This document shows positions 39,281-48,702 of a stretch of 64,000 bases of DNA, piece after piece. Source of the stretch: CBDBFG01 sp965204765 (GTDB lineage: Bacteria; Pseudomonadota; Alphaproteobacteria; Caedimonadales; UBA9215); the NCBI GenBank assembly GCA_965204765.1, contig CBDBFG010000004.1, positions 620,001 to 684,000 of the forward strand. Reading direction: 5' to 3'. Position 1 is the first letter of the stretch. The number at the start of each line of letters is the position of its first letter. The translations under genes were made by a program, and so were the position numbers. Under the pieces are notes generated by a model. The model did no database searches, was not told the origin of the DNA, and saw nothing but the letters and a program-made list of their open reading frames with translations.

Positions 39281-40117
39281 TTATGCAGTAGTATGTTTTT
39301 TTGAGATTCTAAGTTTCTCTACATTTCGTGGAGTAGACTCTATTACTTCGAACTCGTACCCATTGGAGTGCTCAATGATTTCCGTTTTATTTGGTACTCG
39401 TCCAGCTAAAAATAAAACAAGTCCTCCTATGGTGTCTATTTCTTCTTTTTCTGCATTTGTAATAAACGAAGTTTGTAATGTTTCTTCTAGTTCTTCTATG
39501 GGAACTCTTGCATCGGCTAGGTAGCTACCAGTATCTTCTGAGATAATTTTTGCCTCTAATTGATCGCTCTCATTGTGATGATCGGTTTCGCCTAATATCT
39601 TTTTTAGTATATCCCAAGATGTCAGCATACCATCAGTCCCTCCGAATTCGTCTATGACGATTGCAATTGGTATTTGCTGTTGACGCATTTGGGTTAATAG
39701 GTCCATTACTGGCATGTATACCGGGACAAAAATTATCTTTTGCATTATCGTTTCAATGGCTATTGATTTTTTATTTGCTAGTTGTGCCAAGTCTTTTATA
39801 TGTACAAATCCTCTGATATCATCAAGTTTATCGCAAAATACAGGTATTTTTGTAAAATTAGACGAATCTAAGGCTTCTGTAACAGTATCATTATTAAGCT
39901 TAATAGGGATAGAGTAAATATCGGATCTTTGTATCATGATATCCTCTACGGTCAATTCTTGCAATTCTAGGATGTTACTAAGTAACTCTTTTTCTATAGG
40001 TTTTAAAGACGGACTATCGTCTGACTTGTCAGTGATTAATTCATTTATAGTTTCTCTGATATTTTCATCTTCTTGTTTGTTTTTTATAAATTTTGTGAAA
40101 AAATTAAAAATTTTCAT
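39281..40117 (-). CDS. CorC/HlyC-family CBS-domain protein
   Basis: 278 residues. Residues about 55-180 form two CBS domains (LTVEDIMIQRSDIYSIPIKL, IVIDEFGGTDGMLTSWDILK). A CorC_HlyC domain follows (GSYLADARVPIEELEE... IDTIGGLVLFLAGRVP). It lacks the membrane domain of larger paralogues. Relatives are linked to magnesium and cobalt efflux. The place between ybeY and lnt is the usual one in alphaproteobacteria. Ten bases separate it from ybeY. Confidence 0.88.
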   Translation of the reverse strand: MKIFNFFTKFIKNKQEDENIRETINELITDKSDDSPSLKPIEKELLSNILELQELTVEDIMIQRSDIYSIPIKLNNDTVTEALDSSNFTKIPVFCDKLDDIRGFVHIKDLAQLANKKSIAIETIMQKIIFVPVYMPVMDLLTQMRQQQIPIAIVIDEFGGTDGMLTSWDILKKILGETDHHNESDQLEAKIISEDTGSYLADARVPIEELEETLQTSFITNAEKEEIDTIGGLVLFLAGRVPNKTEIIEHSNGYEFEVIESTPRNVEKLRISKKHTTA

Positions 40118-40126
40118 TAGAAGTCC

Positions 40127-40621
40127 TTAATTAAGTATGTATGGGTTTGATATGTTAAAATATTGTAGTATTTCTTGTTCTTTTGCTTCCATTTTCTTGG
40201 CGTCAGACCTTTGCTTATGGTCAAATCCTAGCAAGTGAAGCATACCGTGTACGGTAAGATGGATAAAATGATTTTCGAATGTTTTTTCTTGTGCCTTACT
40301 TTCAGCTAGCACCTTATCATAAGAGATAGCTATATTACCAATAATATCATAGGGTGGGGTAGTCTTGCCGTTGAAAGATAGAACATTAGTAGGTATGTTT
40401 TTGTTACGATAATTTCTGTTCAGATTTTGCATTGCATGATTATCTGTAAGTAATATGTCAATACTTCCAGTTTGTATATTACTATGTGTTGTAATTATAT
40501 ATTTACATACTTTGTGGGCAAGATCGGCCACAGAGGCGGACCATCTAGAATCATGCATTACAACATCTATACTTATATTTTGCTCGGGATCATTCTCAAG
40601 GTCTTCTGAACTGTGTTCCAT
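40127..40621 (-). CDS. ybeY: Endoribonuclease YbeY
   Basis: 164 residues. The zinc-binding signature HGMLHLLGFDH lies near residues 122-132, and NRNYRNKNIPTNVLSFN near 75. YbeY matures rRNA 3' ends and takes part in ribosome quality control. In most alphaproteobacteria phoH stands between miaB and ybeY; here the 111-base gap has no room for it. Confidence 0.94.
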   Translation of the reverse strand: MEHSSEDLENDPEQNISIDVVMHDSRWSASVADLAHKVCKYIITTHSNIQTGSIDILLTDNHAMQNLNRNYRNKNIPTNVLSFNGKTTPPYDIIGNIAISYDKVLAESKAQEKTFENHFIHLTVHGMLHLLGFDHKQRSDAKKMEAKEQEILQYFNISNPYILN

Positions 40622-40732
40622 TTGTATGACTAGTTAACTCACTTTACATTATGCATAAAAAAATATAATTTTACCATCATTTTTAAATATTTTTACTATT
40701 TCAATAGTTATCAAATTTCTGCAGATTAATAT

Positions 40733-42121
40733 TTATACGCTATTGTATTCTGATGTTATTACTTCCCCTGTTAAACTGTTATTAGTGCAGTTTACAATTT
40801 GTACTGGTACTATATTGCCCATTAGTCTGTCGTTTGCCATAACATGCACGGCTTGCATATATGGACTTCTGCCAATTAGTTGATTGGTATGCCGTCCTTT
40901 TTTCTCTAGCAAAATATTCATGGTTTTATTGACACAAGATTGGTTAAAATCTAGTTGTTGTGTCATCAATAATGATTGTACTTCTTGTAATCTTCTGGAT
41001 TTTACATCCTCGTCGATTTGTTGGTTAGAAGCGCAAGCAGGAGTGCCAGGTCGTTTGCTATATTTAAATGAATATGCTTGTGCATATTGCACTTCTTCGA
41101 TTAATTGCAATGTTTGTCGATGATCTGATTCAGTTTCTCCTGGAAAACCTATGATAAAATCTGATGAAAAGGCAATATCTTGTCTTGCGTTGCGGAATTT
41201 ATCAATTATTTCAAGGTAAAACTCTCTGGTATGTTTGCGGTTCATTGATTTGAGGATGTCATTTGATCCTGATTGTACTGGTAGATGTAAATATGGTGAG
41301 AGCTTAGGTATTTCTTTATGTGCCTTAATCAATTCATCATTGACATCTCGTGGGTGCGAGGTTGTGTATCTAATGTTTTGCAAATCATCTAGTTCGGCAA
41401 GGGCATAGATTAGCCTTCCTAACGACCATTCTGCATTGGGATTATTAGGAGATTCTCCATGATATGCGTTAACATTTTGTCCCAGTAGGGTTATTTCCTT
41501 TACCCCTAAAGATAACATACGTTTTGCATCAGCGATAACGTCTTGCACTGGTCTGGAATACTCTGATCCTCTAGTGTACGGTACAACGCAAAAGTGGCAA
41601 AACTTGTCGCAACCTTCTTGTATTGATAGAAATGCAGATGCTCCTTCGATGTTTTCAATTTTAGGCAAGTTATCGAATTTCGGCATATCGGGAAAGTTAA
41701 CGTCAAGTACGCCGGCTCCCTTTAGTTTAGGGTTTTCTCTTTTTTCTTTTGTGCGCACCGCTCTTGCGATCATTTCGGGAAGGTTCTGATATGATTGTGG
41801 GCCAAATACCATATCGACATACGGGGCACGTTTCATTACTTCTGCTCCCTCAGCCTGAGCAGTACATCCAGCAACGGCAATTAGCATATCTTTGCCACCG
41901 GCTATCTTATTTTCTTTAAATGGTTTTACACGTCCGAGGTCTGAGTATAGCTTTTCTGATGCTTTTTCTCGAATATGGCACGTATTAAAAATTACCAGAT
42001 CGGCATCTTCGGAGGATTCAATTAAATTGAATCCTAGAGGTTGTAGGATATCTACCATACGGTTAGTGTCGTATAAATTCATTTGGCAACCGTAGGTCTT
42101 AATGTATAGATTTTTACTCAT
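40733..42121 (-). CDS. miaB: tRNA-2-methylthio-N6-dimethylallyladenosine synthase
   Basis: 462 residues. The N-terminal iron-sulfur domain begins YIKTYGCQMNLYDTNRM. The radical-SAM cluster motif is CDKFCHFCVVPYTRGSEYSR (CxxxCxxC), and a C-terminal TRAM domain ends the protein. It adds a methylthio group to i6A37 of tRNAs reading codons that begin with U. All three N-terminal Cys (in GCQ, TCH and GCT contexts) are present. It heads miaB-ybeY-corC-lnt-metK-trmB. Confidence 0.95.
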   Translation of the reverse strand: MSKNLYIKTYGCQMNLYDTNRMVDILQPLGFNLIESSEDADLVIFNTCHIREKASEKLYSDLGRVKPFKENKIAGGKDMLIAVAGCTAQAEGAEVMKRAPYVDMVFGPQSYQNLPEMIARAVRTKEKRENPKLKGAGVLDVNFPDMPKFDNLPKIENIEGASAFLSIQEGCDKFCHFCVVPYTRGSEYSRPVQDVIADAKRMLSLGVKEITLLGQNVNAYHGESPNNPNAEWSLGRLIYALAELDDLQNIRYTTSHPRDVNDELIKAHKEIPKLSPYLHLPVQSGSNDILKSMNRKHTREFYLEIIDKFRNARQDIAFSSDFIIGFPGETESDHRQTLQLIEEVQYAQAYSFKYSKRPGTPACASNQQIDEDVKSRRLQEVQSLLMTQQLDFNQSCVNKTMNILLEKKGRHTNQLIGRSPYMQAVHVMANDRLMGNIVPVQIVNCTNNSLTGEVITSEYNSV

Positions 42122-42483
42122 TTGATAATAGTTTTGTTGTCCGTTTATATAGCCTGTCTATGTTGTTTGTTGTATATGGTGCCAGTGCCATTTAAGCAAG
42201 TAAATATTTATATTTTATTTTTATGGTTATCATTATGCATAATTTTTATCATTTTAGTAGGAAAATTTAACAATTTACTTTGAGTAATAGTTTTTTCTCT
42301 CTTTATTACTTGTACAGGATTTATCAGTTAAGCAGTTTTAATTTTAGTGTTTTGTAGCGTATGTATGGTTGAGATGAATTTTAGGTCTTTTATGGGTTTC
42401 ATTTAGGATCATGTAGCAAGATAAATTTTATGATAATATAATCTAGTCAGTAGGTACTTAGCCACTAGTACATCTGTCCGGTG
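42122..42483. other. Intergenic region between miaB and the mucR-like gene
   Basis: 362 AT-rich bases. I see no gene, RNA or strong hairpin. The miaB promoter is expected at the left end. Confidence 0.35.
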
Positions 42484-42906
42484 TTATTTTTTTTCTTTTC
42501 CTAATCCTATTTGTAGCGCCAAAGAGCTGCGCTTTTTAGCATAGTTCGGTGCAACCATAGGGTATTCTGGTTTTAGATTCCATCTTCTACGGTATTCTTC
42601 TGGTGATAGGTTGTATGTACTTTTTATGTATCGTTTTAGCATCTTAAGCTTTTTGCCGTCTTCCAGACATATTATGAAATCATCGTGTACAGATTGGTCT
42701 ACTGGTACTGCTGGTTTAGGGGTGTGATAATCAGTTTGTTTTATAGCAATAGTATTTATAGAATCGTATATGTTTGAAATTACCGCATGAATGTCATCTA
42801 ATTCCACTTTATGATTAGAAAAATAAGCAGAGGCGATTTGAGAAGTTAGTGAGATAATTTCTTTATTATCATACTTGTTAGTATTCACTGTGTGTTGTTT
42901 TTGCAT
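42484..42906 (-). CDS. MucR/Ros-family transcriptional regulator without its zinc ligands
   Basis: 140 residues. The C-terminal half is clearly MucR-like: FIICLEDGKKLKMLKRYI, then YNLSPEEYRRRWNLKPEYPM and VAPNYAKKRSSLALQIGLG. In typical members the finger reads C-x2-D/C ... KRHLxTH. Here C80 and D83 remain, but the two His positions are Tyr93 and Thr97. So zinc can hardly be bound in the usual way. Some rhizobial relatives are known to work without the zinc. MucR proteins are broad repressors of surface and virulence genes and often control themselves; the long gap upstream would fit that. In relatives this place is often beside fur. Confidence 0.85.
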   Translation of the reverse strand: MQKQHTVNTNKYDNKEIISLTSQIASAYFSNHKVELDDIHAVISNIYDSINTIAIKQTDYHTPKPAVPVDQSVHDDFIICLEDGKKLKMLKRYIKSTYNLSPEEYRRRWNLKPEYPMVAPNYAKKRSSLALQIGLGKEKK

Positions 42907-43496
42907 TTGTTTTCCTTAAATCATCCATCATGGCTATATCATTTAAACTTTGCTGGTTTGTTTGATATACCGTCACATATACAATATTTCATTCTAATAG
43001 CTATAAAGCACCATGCCCAAAATATTTGAGCTCAAGAGTATTAATTATTTATAAAAGCCATCAATTATTTGCATTTATAAATATTGTCTCTTCGTCTAAT
43101 AATACTTTACAAGTAATCGCAAATATAGATTTTTTGATTACTATAAATTAGCTTATACAAGCTATTTAGCTAATAATTACAATTAATAATCAGGCTTGTT
43201 TTTTTTGCCTAGATGCTTTTTATGATAACATGGGATATAAAGCAAGTCTTTTATTTTATTTTATGTATTTTTCTGTACCAGCATGATATGAGAATATGGT
43301 TCTTATGAGGATGGTGCGAAGATTTAAATGTTGCCATATGTTGTTATAAATATAGATCGCATCGAATTATTTATTGGTATGTGATGTTTAATGTATGGGG
43401 ATTATTACCTGATTAATGAGATAATAATATAATGCATAGTGGGTGTTTGGGAATAAATTATAAGGTGCAATTATTTGTTTTTGCTATATTTGTACA
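42907..43496. other. Long AT-rich intergenic region upstream of the mucR-like gene
   Basis: 590 bases between rimI and mucR. No credible gene. It has T-rich tracts of the type MucR proteins favour, and short inverted repeats around 43147-43175 (ATTAGCT and AGCTAAT arms). A T8 run at 43199-43206 follows GGCT. The leftward promoter of mucR must be here. Confidence 0.4.
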
Positions 43497-43919
43497 CTAT
43501 TGCATTTTTTGATTGTTTGTTAAGGGTGTAGTAGTTTTTCTGATATTTATTTGTTCAAATCCTAGCTTATGATAGATATGTCGTGCGGCTTTGTTGTGAG
43601 AATTCACCTCTAAAAATACGTGTTGTATTTGATTATCGGCAAGTAAAGATTGTAGTAAGTATTGTCCAATATTTTTGTTTCTATAGTCATAAAGGACACA
43701 AAATGTAATTATTTCTGCCTCATCTTGTATGATGCTGTACAGAATAAAGCCAACCATTTGTTGAGTGTGGTGCTCAAATGCTCCAATGGCATTACATTGA
43801 TTGTGTATCATTGTAGCGAAAAAATCTTTATTCCAGTTATTATTGAAAGATTGATTGTGTACTAAACTCATCTGTTCTGCATGTTCTGTATCAAGTGTTA
43901 AGTAAGAAATATTATGCAT
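43497..43919 (-). CDS. rimI: GNAT N-acetyltransferase, RimI-like
   Basis: 140 residues with the GNAT fold: motif A region YDYRNKNIGQYLLQSLL near residue 78, then VFLEVNSHNKAARHIYHKLG with the conserved N.A...Y..LGF. The canonical acetyl-CoA loop Q/RxxGxG/A reads RNKNIGQY. RimI acetylates the N-terminus of ribosomal protein S18; the usual tsaB-rimI pairing supports this. It overlaps tsaB by 8 bases. Confidence 0.83.
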   Translation of the reverse strand: MHNISYLTLDTEHAEQMSLVHNQSFNNNWNKDFFATMIHNQCNAIGAFEHHTQQMVGFILYSIIQDEAEIITFCVLYDYRNKNIGQYLLQSLLADNQIQHVFLEVNSHNKAARHIYHKLGFEQINIRKTTTPLTNNQKMQ

Positions 43920-44565
43920 TTTTTATTGTTACATCCGGCTCTCGTGCATAAAGTGGTTTGCAAGGGTATAGATCTATATTAGTAATATTACCTTGTGTGA
44001 AACGAATTATATCATTAGCGTTAGGGACGTTGCAATTGATATCTAGATTATATTCTTTTAGATGTTTTGCGCCATTGCCAATACATACTAAGTGTTCATT
44101 TTTATACTTATTATAGATTGCGTCAGGAGTCATTAGAAGTTGTGTAGCTATTGCGTTTCCGTTGCAATCAAACAGTTGTGTATATAGCTCCAGCCTTTTT
44201 GATTCTAATACTACTAGTAATTTCTTGTTGTATGCTGAGTTGTCGAGCAAATATTGAAATGTAGTTAATTGAGCAGATGGTATACACATAATTTGAGCAG
44301 CAGATGAAATTTGTATGCCTGTTGCAGTTGCAAGAGCAATGCGTATGCCAGTAAAAGATCCGGGACCATTAGTAATTGCTATTACATTAATCTTTGGCAA
44401 CGATGCCCCATATTTTTGTAAAATACGTTTGATTTCAGGTATTAAAGTGCTCTCATGTCCTCTGAAATTATCATATTTTACAAACTCTATAATATCATCG
44501 TTGATACTTAAGGCGATTGAGCATGAAAAATTGGCTAATTCAAATGCTAGAATATTCATCGTCAT
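43912..44565 (-). CDS. tsaB: tRNA threonylcarbamoyladenosine synthesis protein TsaB
   Basis: 217 residues of the ASKHA fold. It starts MTMNILAFELANFSCSIALS and has the signature ITNGPGSFTGIRIALATATG near residues 64-83. TsaB is the partner of TsaD in making t6A37. The start may be the second Met (44559), since other TsaB proteins begin MNILA. The gene overlaps rimI. Confidence 0.92.
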   Translation of the reverse strand: MTMNILAFELANFSCSIALSINDDIIEFVKYDNFRGHESTLIPEIKRILQKYGASLPKINVIAITNGPGSFTGIRIALATATGIQISSAAQIMCIPSAQLTTFQYLLDNSAYNKKLLVVLESKRLELYTQLFDCNGNAIATQLLMTPDAIYNKYKNEHLVCIGNGAKHLKEYNLDINCNVPNANDIIRFTQGNITNIDLYPCKPLYAREPDVTIKNA

Positions 44566-44669
44566 TGGTTTTTTTACTGCGTATAATTAATTTATTGTAT
44601 GAAAAGTAACACAAATTTCTGTAAAACCAAAATCATTAAGGATACGATAATGAAAACCGTATGCTGCAA

Positions 44670-45260
44670 TTAATGGTGTTTTAAGTGCAATTGGTTTTTT
44701 AGCGCAACATTAATAGGCACAGCTTTTGCAATTTGCTTGCGGATTTTTTTATAATGTCGATCCATTATGTTGTGTTGATGATTTACATTTACTTGTTTGG
44801 TTTTTTTTGGTGACAGAGTGCCTTTTACAGCAAGACAGTTTTTTAAAGCATTTTTATAGCTTGTAAAGCATTTAGGGCTGGTTTTGCTGCACACATAACA
44901 TTTACCCATGAATTTGTACTGACTAACCGATGTTATAAATAATTTATTTTTATTATGGCATTTGTACACTATATCTGGACAGGTTCTATGAGTTGATTGG
45001 TTATTATCGCTTGTTTGTTCGCTATGTTCCTGATGGGTTTTTTGCGCATCGGTTATAATTTTGTTATTGCTGATAGAGTTGTTGATAAAGTTGTATCCAA
45101 TCATTGTTGATGTTACTGTGTAGACCCAAAAATGTATTTTTAGGTTAAGGAATTTTTTTATATTTAATGCGTTAGAACAGCTGTTATAAAAATTGGATAA
45201 TTTGATATAATTTTTTATAAAGTAACTTATTATTGGGTTGTGATCGTTGTTTTTCTGCAT
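44670..45260 (-). CDS. Cys-rich protein of unknown function with one membrane segment
   Basis: 196 residues. A hydrophobic stretch FWVYTVTSTMIGYNFINN near residues 45-62 could cross the membrane. It is followed by a polar linker and a Cys-rich part (TCPDIVYKCHNK, GKCYVCSKTSPKCFTSYKNA, NC) that might bind metal or form disulfides. The tail is basic. No ribosome binding site is evident, so the start may be further in. I recognise no family. AT-rich composition is like its neighbours. Confidence 0.45.
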   Translation of the reverse strand: MQKNNDHNPIISYFIKNYIKLSNFYNSCSNALNIKKFLNLKIHFWVYTVTSTMIGYNFINNSISNNKIITDAQKTHQEHSEQTSDNNQSTHRTCPDIVYKCHNKNKLFITSVSQYKFMGKCYVCSKTSPKCFTSYKNALKNCLAVKGTLSPKKTKQVNVNHQHNIMDRHYKKIRKQIAKAVPINVALKNQLHLKHH

Positions 45261-45689
45261 ATAAATTTATTAATTATTTATTTAAATATATATTCACATT
45301 GATTAATAAAATGTTAAAAAATGCTAAAATGTCAAAAATATCTAAATTTGTGGTAATATGGTTATGTCGTTTACTATTTATTTGCATGCATTTTTTGCAG
45401 AGTAATTGCGGTAATGATGTGTTCGTTTAGAATAGGTGGGTGAGTGTTATACTTACAAAAGGAAATTCTAATCAATTAGGTTGTTGGTAGAATTACATTT
45501 GCGTATATGAAATAAATGTTTATAACTATACAGCGAGTATCGGCTGTGGTTGTATGGTGTTTAACTGAATCTTGTCTGACTTATTGTGCACAATGATAAG
45601 AGTAGAATTTATCATTTATGAAACAGTTTAATGATCATAGTAAAGTGTTTATACAAATGATAGTGATGTATTCTTGTGACTAAAGTATA
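45261..45689. other. Intergenic region, 429 bases
   Basis: Very AT-rich. A plus-strand frame from 45329 would encode about 33 residues with a hydrophobic stretch (ISKFVVIWLCRLLFICMHFL), but it has no ribosome binding site and I do not call it a gene. The promoter of the Cys-rich gene would be at the left end. Confidence 0.35.
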
Positions 45690-46013
45690 TCAATTGAACT
45701 GATGTCTAATTGATTTTGCGCAGTAATGAAATCGGAATTTAATTACCTCTGTTTCGTTGGCAATGATGTTAAATTTTCTTGATTTACACAGTTTACGGTG
45801 CACGCGATTTATGCTTCTTTTGTTTTTCTTTGTGCGGTTGTTTAGATATTGATGATACAATGCTTTGTCGCGTTGAAATTCTTTAAGTCGTATTAATTTT
45901 TTCCTTAGCTTGTTGCCTAGATTGTACGATTTTCCAGTAGGCGCACAATATCCTGTACCATATTGTGACGCTATCGCTAATGATGCAATAGTAAATAATA
46001 TTGTGGTTTTCAT
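45690..46013 (-). CDS. Small basic exported protein, unknown function
   Basis: 107 residues: a signal peptide (MKTTILFTIASLAIASQYGTGYCA, cleavage near 24) and a strongly basic mature part (e.g. KLRKKLIRLKEF, NNRTKKNKRSINRVHRKLCK). There are two Cys in the mature part, which could form one disulfide. No family recognised. It shares the exported, basic, Cys-containing character of the larger protein at 55575-56693, but I see no sequence similarity that proves kinship. Confidence 0.55.
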   Translation of the reverse strand: MKTTILFTIASLAIASQYGTGYCAPTGKSYNLGNKLRKKLIRLKEFQRDKALYHQYLNNRTKKNKRSINRVHRKLCKSRKFNIIANETEVIKFRFHYCAKSIRHQFN

Positions 46014-46153
46014 CGCATACTCTACACTCGATAACCAAGATACTATCTTATTTTAAATTTGTTGTGAATCAAAAACATATAGTTGCCATAAAATAGACTA
46101 TGCGTAACTTCTATGGCTATTTACGTCATAATTTTAGATTCTATTAGTATAAA

Positions 46154-46393
46154 TTAATTTGTCTGTAATTCGTTGTAAAATTCTTTGAATTTATTTGATA
46201 AAACACTTCCCTTGATGCTATAGAAGAAATACTCGTCGTCAAGAAGTAATAATTGATGCAATTCTATGATTTGTTTATTGGAAAGTTTGTGCAGATTGTT
46301 TTTCACAAATGCGCTAATGATTAGATCCGCTTCTTTACTGCCACGATATTTAGACAGATGGGTAATAGATCGTTTTAGTTTGACGATATCCAT
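46154..46393 (-). CDS. sdhE: Succinate dehydrogenase assembly factor (SdhE)
   Basis: 79 residues. The family core is LKRSITHLSKYRGSKEADLI with the RGxxE motif, followed by a helical part ending LHQLLLLDDEYFFYSIKG. SdhE/SDHAF2 helps attach FAD to the succinate dehydrogenase flavoprotein. The sequence is diverged (KYRGSKE for the usual RRRGMKE), but motif, length and helical pattern agree. It follows the second helicase gene by 82 bases on the same strand. Confidence 0.8.
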   Translation of the reverse strand: MDIVKLKRSITHLSKYRGSKEADLIISAFVKNNLHKLSNKQIIELHQLLLLDDEYFFYSIKGSVLSNKFKEFYNELQTN

Positions 46394-46475
46394 GTAATGT
46401 TTAGAATCTTTGTTTTTTTATTATCCGTTTATATATAACACAAATTGTGTGGTGTGTTGTCATATATAACGCAAA

Positions 46476-47726
46476 TTATAACATAAATCTGGGCGTAGCT
46501 CTACCAAAGCCTTTGGGTGAGCTATAAGGAAATGAGAAGTTAGTAATTGTTGTGGATGGTTTTCTATATCCAACTTGAAGAAATGGATCTGCTGTTTCCT
46601 GATGCTGTAAATCAATAAATTGCGAATCTGTATTAATATATTCTTTGATTTTCTTGTATTTAAAGTTCTTGATGTCTTCAATTAGAGTGTATGATTTGCC
46701 ATGATTACCGGCTCTGCCAGTTCTACCTATGCGGTGAATATATTCTTCTTTACTTGCTGGTATATCAAAATTGATCACATGCTTTAAATCATCTATATCA
46801 ATTCCTCTTGCGGCAACATCGCTGGCTATTAAATATTTAACTTCCTTATTCTTAAAACTATTAAGGTTCTGTGTTCTTCTAGTTTGCGAGATGTCTCCAT
46901 GTAATGATGATGCGCTTAATCCGCTTCTGGTGAAAGAGCGGTATAAAGTATCAATATCTGCTTTTCTATTGCAGAATATAATAGCCGAATCGATTTTTTC
47001 TTTTTTCAGCAATAGTTTTAATAAATCTCTTTTTGTTTTGCCGTTTCCTACATTTTTAATAAACATTTGATCGATATTCTGTGCTGGTGTTGTGCTAGAC
47101 TCGATACTAATTTTAGTAGGATTATCAAAAAAAAGATCAACTATTTTTTTTACTGGATTAGGCATAGTTGCAGAGAAACAGAGTTTTTGAGTATGAGAGT
47201 TTAACTTTTGCATTATTTGCTGTACGTCTGGTATAAAGCCCATATCTAGCATTTTGTCTACTTCATCTATTATCAGGGTTTCAATAGCTGCAAAGTTAAT
47301 TTTATTATTGTCATATAGGTCTAGTAAGCGCCCTGGAGTAGCAATTATTACATCCACGCCTGCCTTGATTTTTCTTTCTTGTGTGACTGATGATAATCCA
47401 CCAATAATCACGGCATACGTAACTTTTTTTGTATTGTTATTGAGGTCATCAAATGTCTTTGCTACTTGTTCAGCCAGTTCTCTTGTCGGTACAATAATTA
47501 GGCACCTGGCCAACCCCATGCGTTTTCTTGTGGTGTTAAGCATATCTATTACGGGTATGGTGTATGCAGCAGTTTTTCCTGATCCTGTCTTTGCTGTGGC
47601 ACATAAATCATGTCTTTGCAGTATATGTGGTATTACTGCTTGTTGTATCGGGGTAGCATCGGTAAACTCAAGGTTGCTTACAGCATCGATAATTTCTTTA
47701 GAAAGAGGTAGGTTGTTAAATTTCAT
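46476..47726 (-). CDS. DEAD-box RNA helicase
   Basis: 416 residues from the ATG at 47726 (MKFNNLPLSKEIIDAVSNLE); a TTG 7 codons upstream is in frame. Motifs: ATPIQQAV (Q), ATAKTGSGKTAAY (I), PTRELAEQ (Ia), IIDEVD (II), SATMP (III), ARGID (V), HRIGRTGRAG (VI). Motif II is DEVD, not DEAD. There is only a short tail, in contrast to the helicase at 22150-23499, so the two probably have different jobs. Confidence 0.9.
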   Translation of the reverse strand: MKFNNLPLSKEIIDAVSNLEFTDATPIQQAVIPHILQRHDLCATAKTGSGKTAAYTIPVIDMLNTTRKRMGLARCLIIVPTRELAEQVAKTFDDLNNNTKKVTYAVIIGGLSSVTQERKIKAGVDVIIATPGRLLDLYDNNKINFAAIETLIIDEVDKMLDMGFIPDVQQIMQKLNSHTQKLCFSATMPNPVKKIVDLFFDNPTKISIESSTTPAQNIDQMFIKNVGNGKTKRDLLKLLLKKEKIDSAIIFCNRKADIDTLYRSFTRSGLSASSLHGDISQTRRTQNLNSFKNKEVKYLIASDVAARGIDIDDLKHVINFDIPASKEEYIHRIGRTGRAGNHGKSYTLIEDIKNFKYKKIKEYINTDSQFIDLQHQETADPFLQVGYRKPSTTITNFSFPYSSPKGFGRATPRFML

Positions 47727-47995
47727 ATAAGCTACTTGGTTGTACAAAGGATCATAAAACTATATTGAGTTTAAATTTATGCATATTACCATCAAAACAA
47801 CTATCATGCTCTTTCAAGTTAAGAGAATTGTTTGTAGTAGAATCTATTTTATCTACAGAAACTGATATTTTGTTCGAGTAATTGTAAGAGTTTAAAGTCA
47901 ATTCTGTCGTTCTATAACCAATGTTAACTAAAATCAGCAAATTATATATTATTTAGTCCCAAAGGTAAAGATGTTTATTGCGTAAGGAGCGTATT

Positions 47996-48424
47996 TTAAT
48001 CTTTAGAGCACTGTATGGTGTCAGATATGTCTATTTCTGGATATTTTTCTGGATTATTTTGCAAATATTGCACAGTAGGCAGATCATTATTTATGCAGAT
48101 ATAATCAATAACTCTATGTTGTGTAAATGTTCCTCTATTAATGGCTTTCTTGTTTCTAATTTTTTCTATTGCCATTGGTGTAATTTGTAAAGCATCGGCA
48201 AATCCGTATATGGTTTCGATTAAATCAGCCATTTCCTCGGTAATGTCTGTTATAGATTCAGCCGAAATTACTTCATTTGCTTCCTCTATAATTTTTTGTT
48301 TAAAATATCTGAGTAATTCTTTTTTTTGTGATACATCTTTTAACTTTACTGTGACCTTATGAGCTAACATGTCTTCATAAATTTTATCTCTAACTAATTT
48401 ATCGAATTTAAAAGCTTTTTTCAT
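47996..48424 (-). CDS. MazG/HisE-like nucleotide pyrophosphohydrolase
   Basis: 142 residues. FDKLVRDKIYEDM at the N-terminus, then KQKIIEEANEVISAE and ITEEMADLIETIYGFADALQ. The two acidic blocks (ExxxE and ExxD) are the metal-binding motif of the all-alpha NTP pyrophosphatases. Proteins with the KLVRDKI start are common in bacteria and phages as house-cleaning enzymes for unusual nucleotides. The substrate is not known. Confidence 0.78.
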   Translation of the reverse strand: MKKAFKFDKLVRDKIYEDMLAHKVTVKLKDVSQKKELLRYFKQKIIEEANEVISAESITDITEEMADLIETIYGFADALQITPMAIEKIRNKKAINRGTFTQHRVIDYICINNDLPTVQYLQNNPEKYPEIDISDTIQCSKD

Positions 48425-48496
48425 TTTTATACCTTCGAATAAAAATAGGTTATGATAATTTTTTTGCTAAGCTTTTGTATAAATATAACTGTACGT

Positions 48497-48688
48497 TTAT
48501 TTTTTGACATTCACTGTTTGCAGTTTGTTGACAAATATTGCCTCTTCTTTTATACGTCTTAGACACTGTTTCGTTTCTGATGCGGATAAAGAATAGTGTT
48601 TTTTACAGTTTTCTCGCCAATCTTTTTGTTTCATTTGGCTACAAGAGGTTACGAGTAATACTAAAAAAATCATAGATAATATTTTCAT
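48497..48688 (-). CDS. Small putative lipoprotein
   Basis: 63 residues. A short signal ends in the lipobox VTSC with Cys16 (MKILSMIFLVLLVTSC), followed by a polar, basic part with two further Cys. No family recognised. It lies 15 bases upstream... in transcription order, downstream of lysS on the same strand, and could be cotranscribed with it. Confidence 0.6.
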   Translation of the reverse strand: MKILSMIFLVLLVTSCSQMKQKDWRENCKKHYSLSASETKQCLRRIKEEAIFVNKLQTVNVKK

Positions 48689-48702
48689 TGGTATTCCTTA
48701 AT

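Noticed and set aside
47752..47940. Minus-strand frame of 62 codons upstream of the second helicase
   Set aside because: No recognisable start signal or domain; probably the leader region of the helicase gene.
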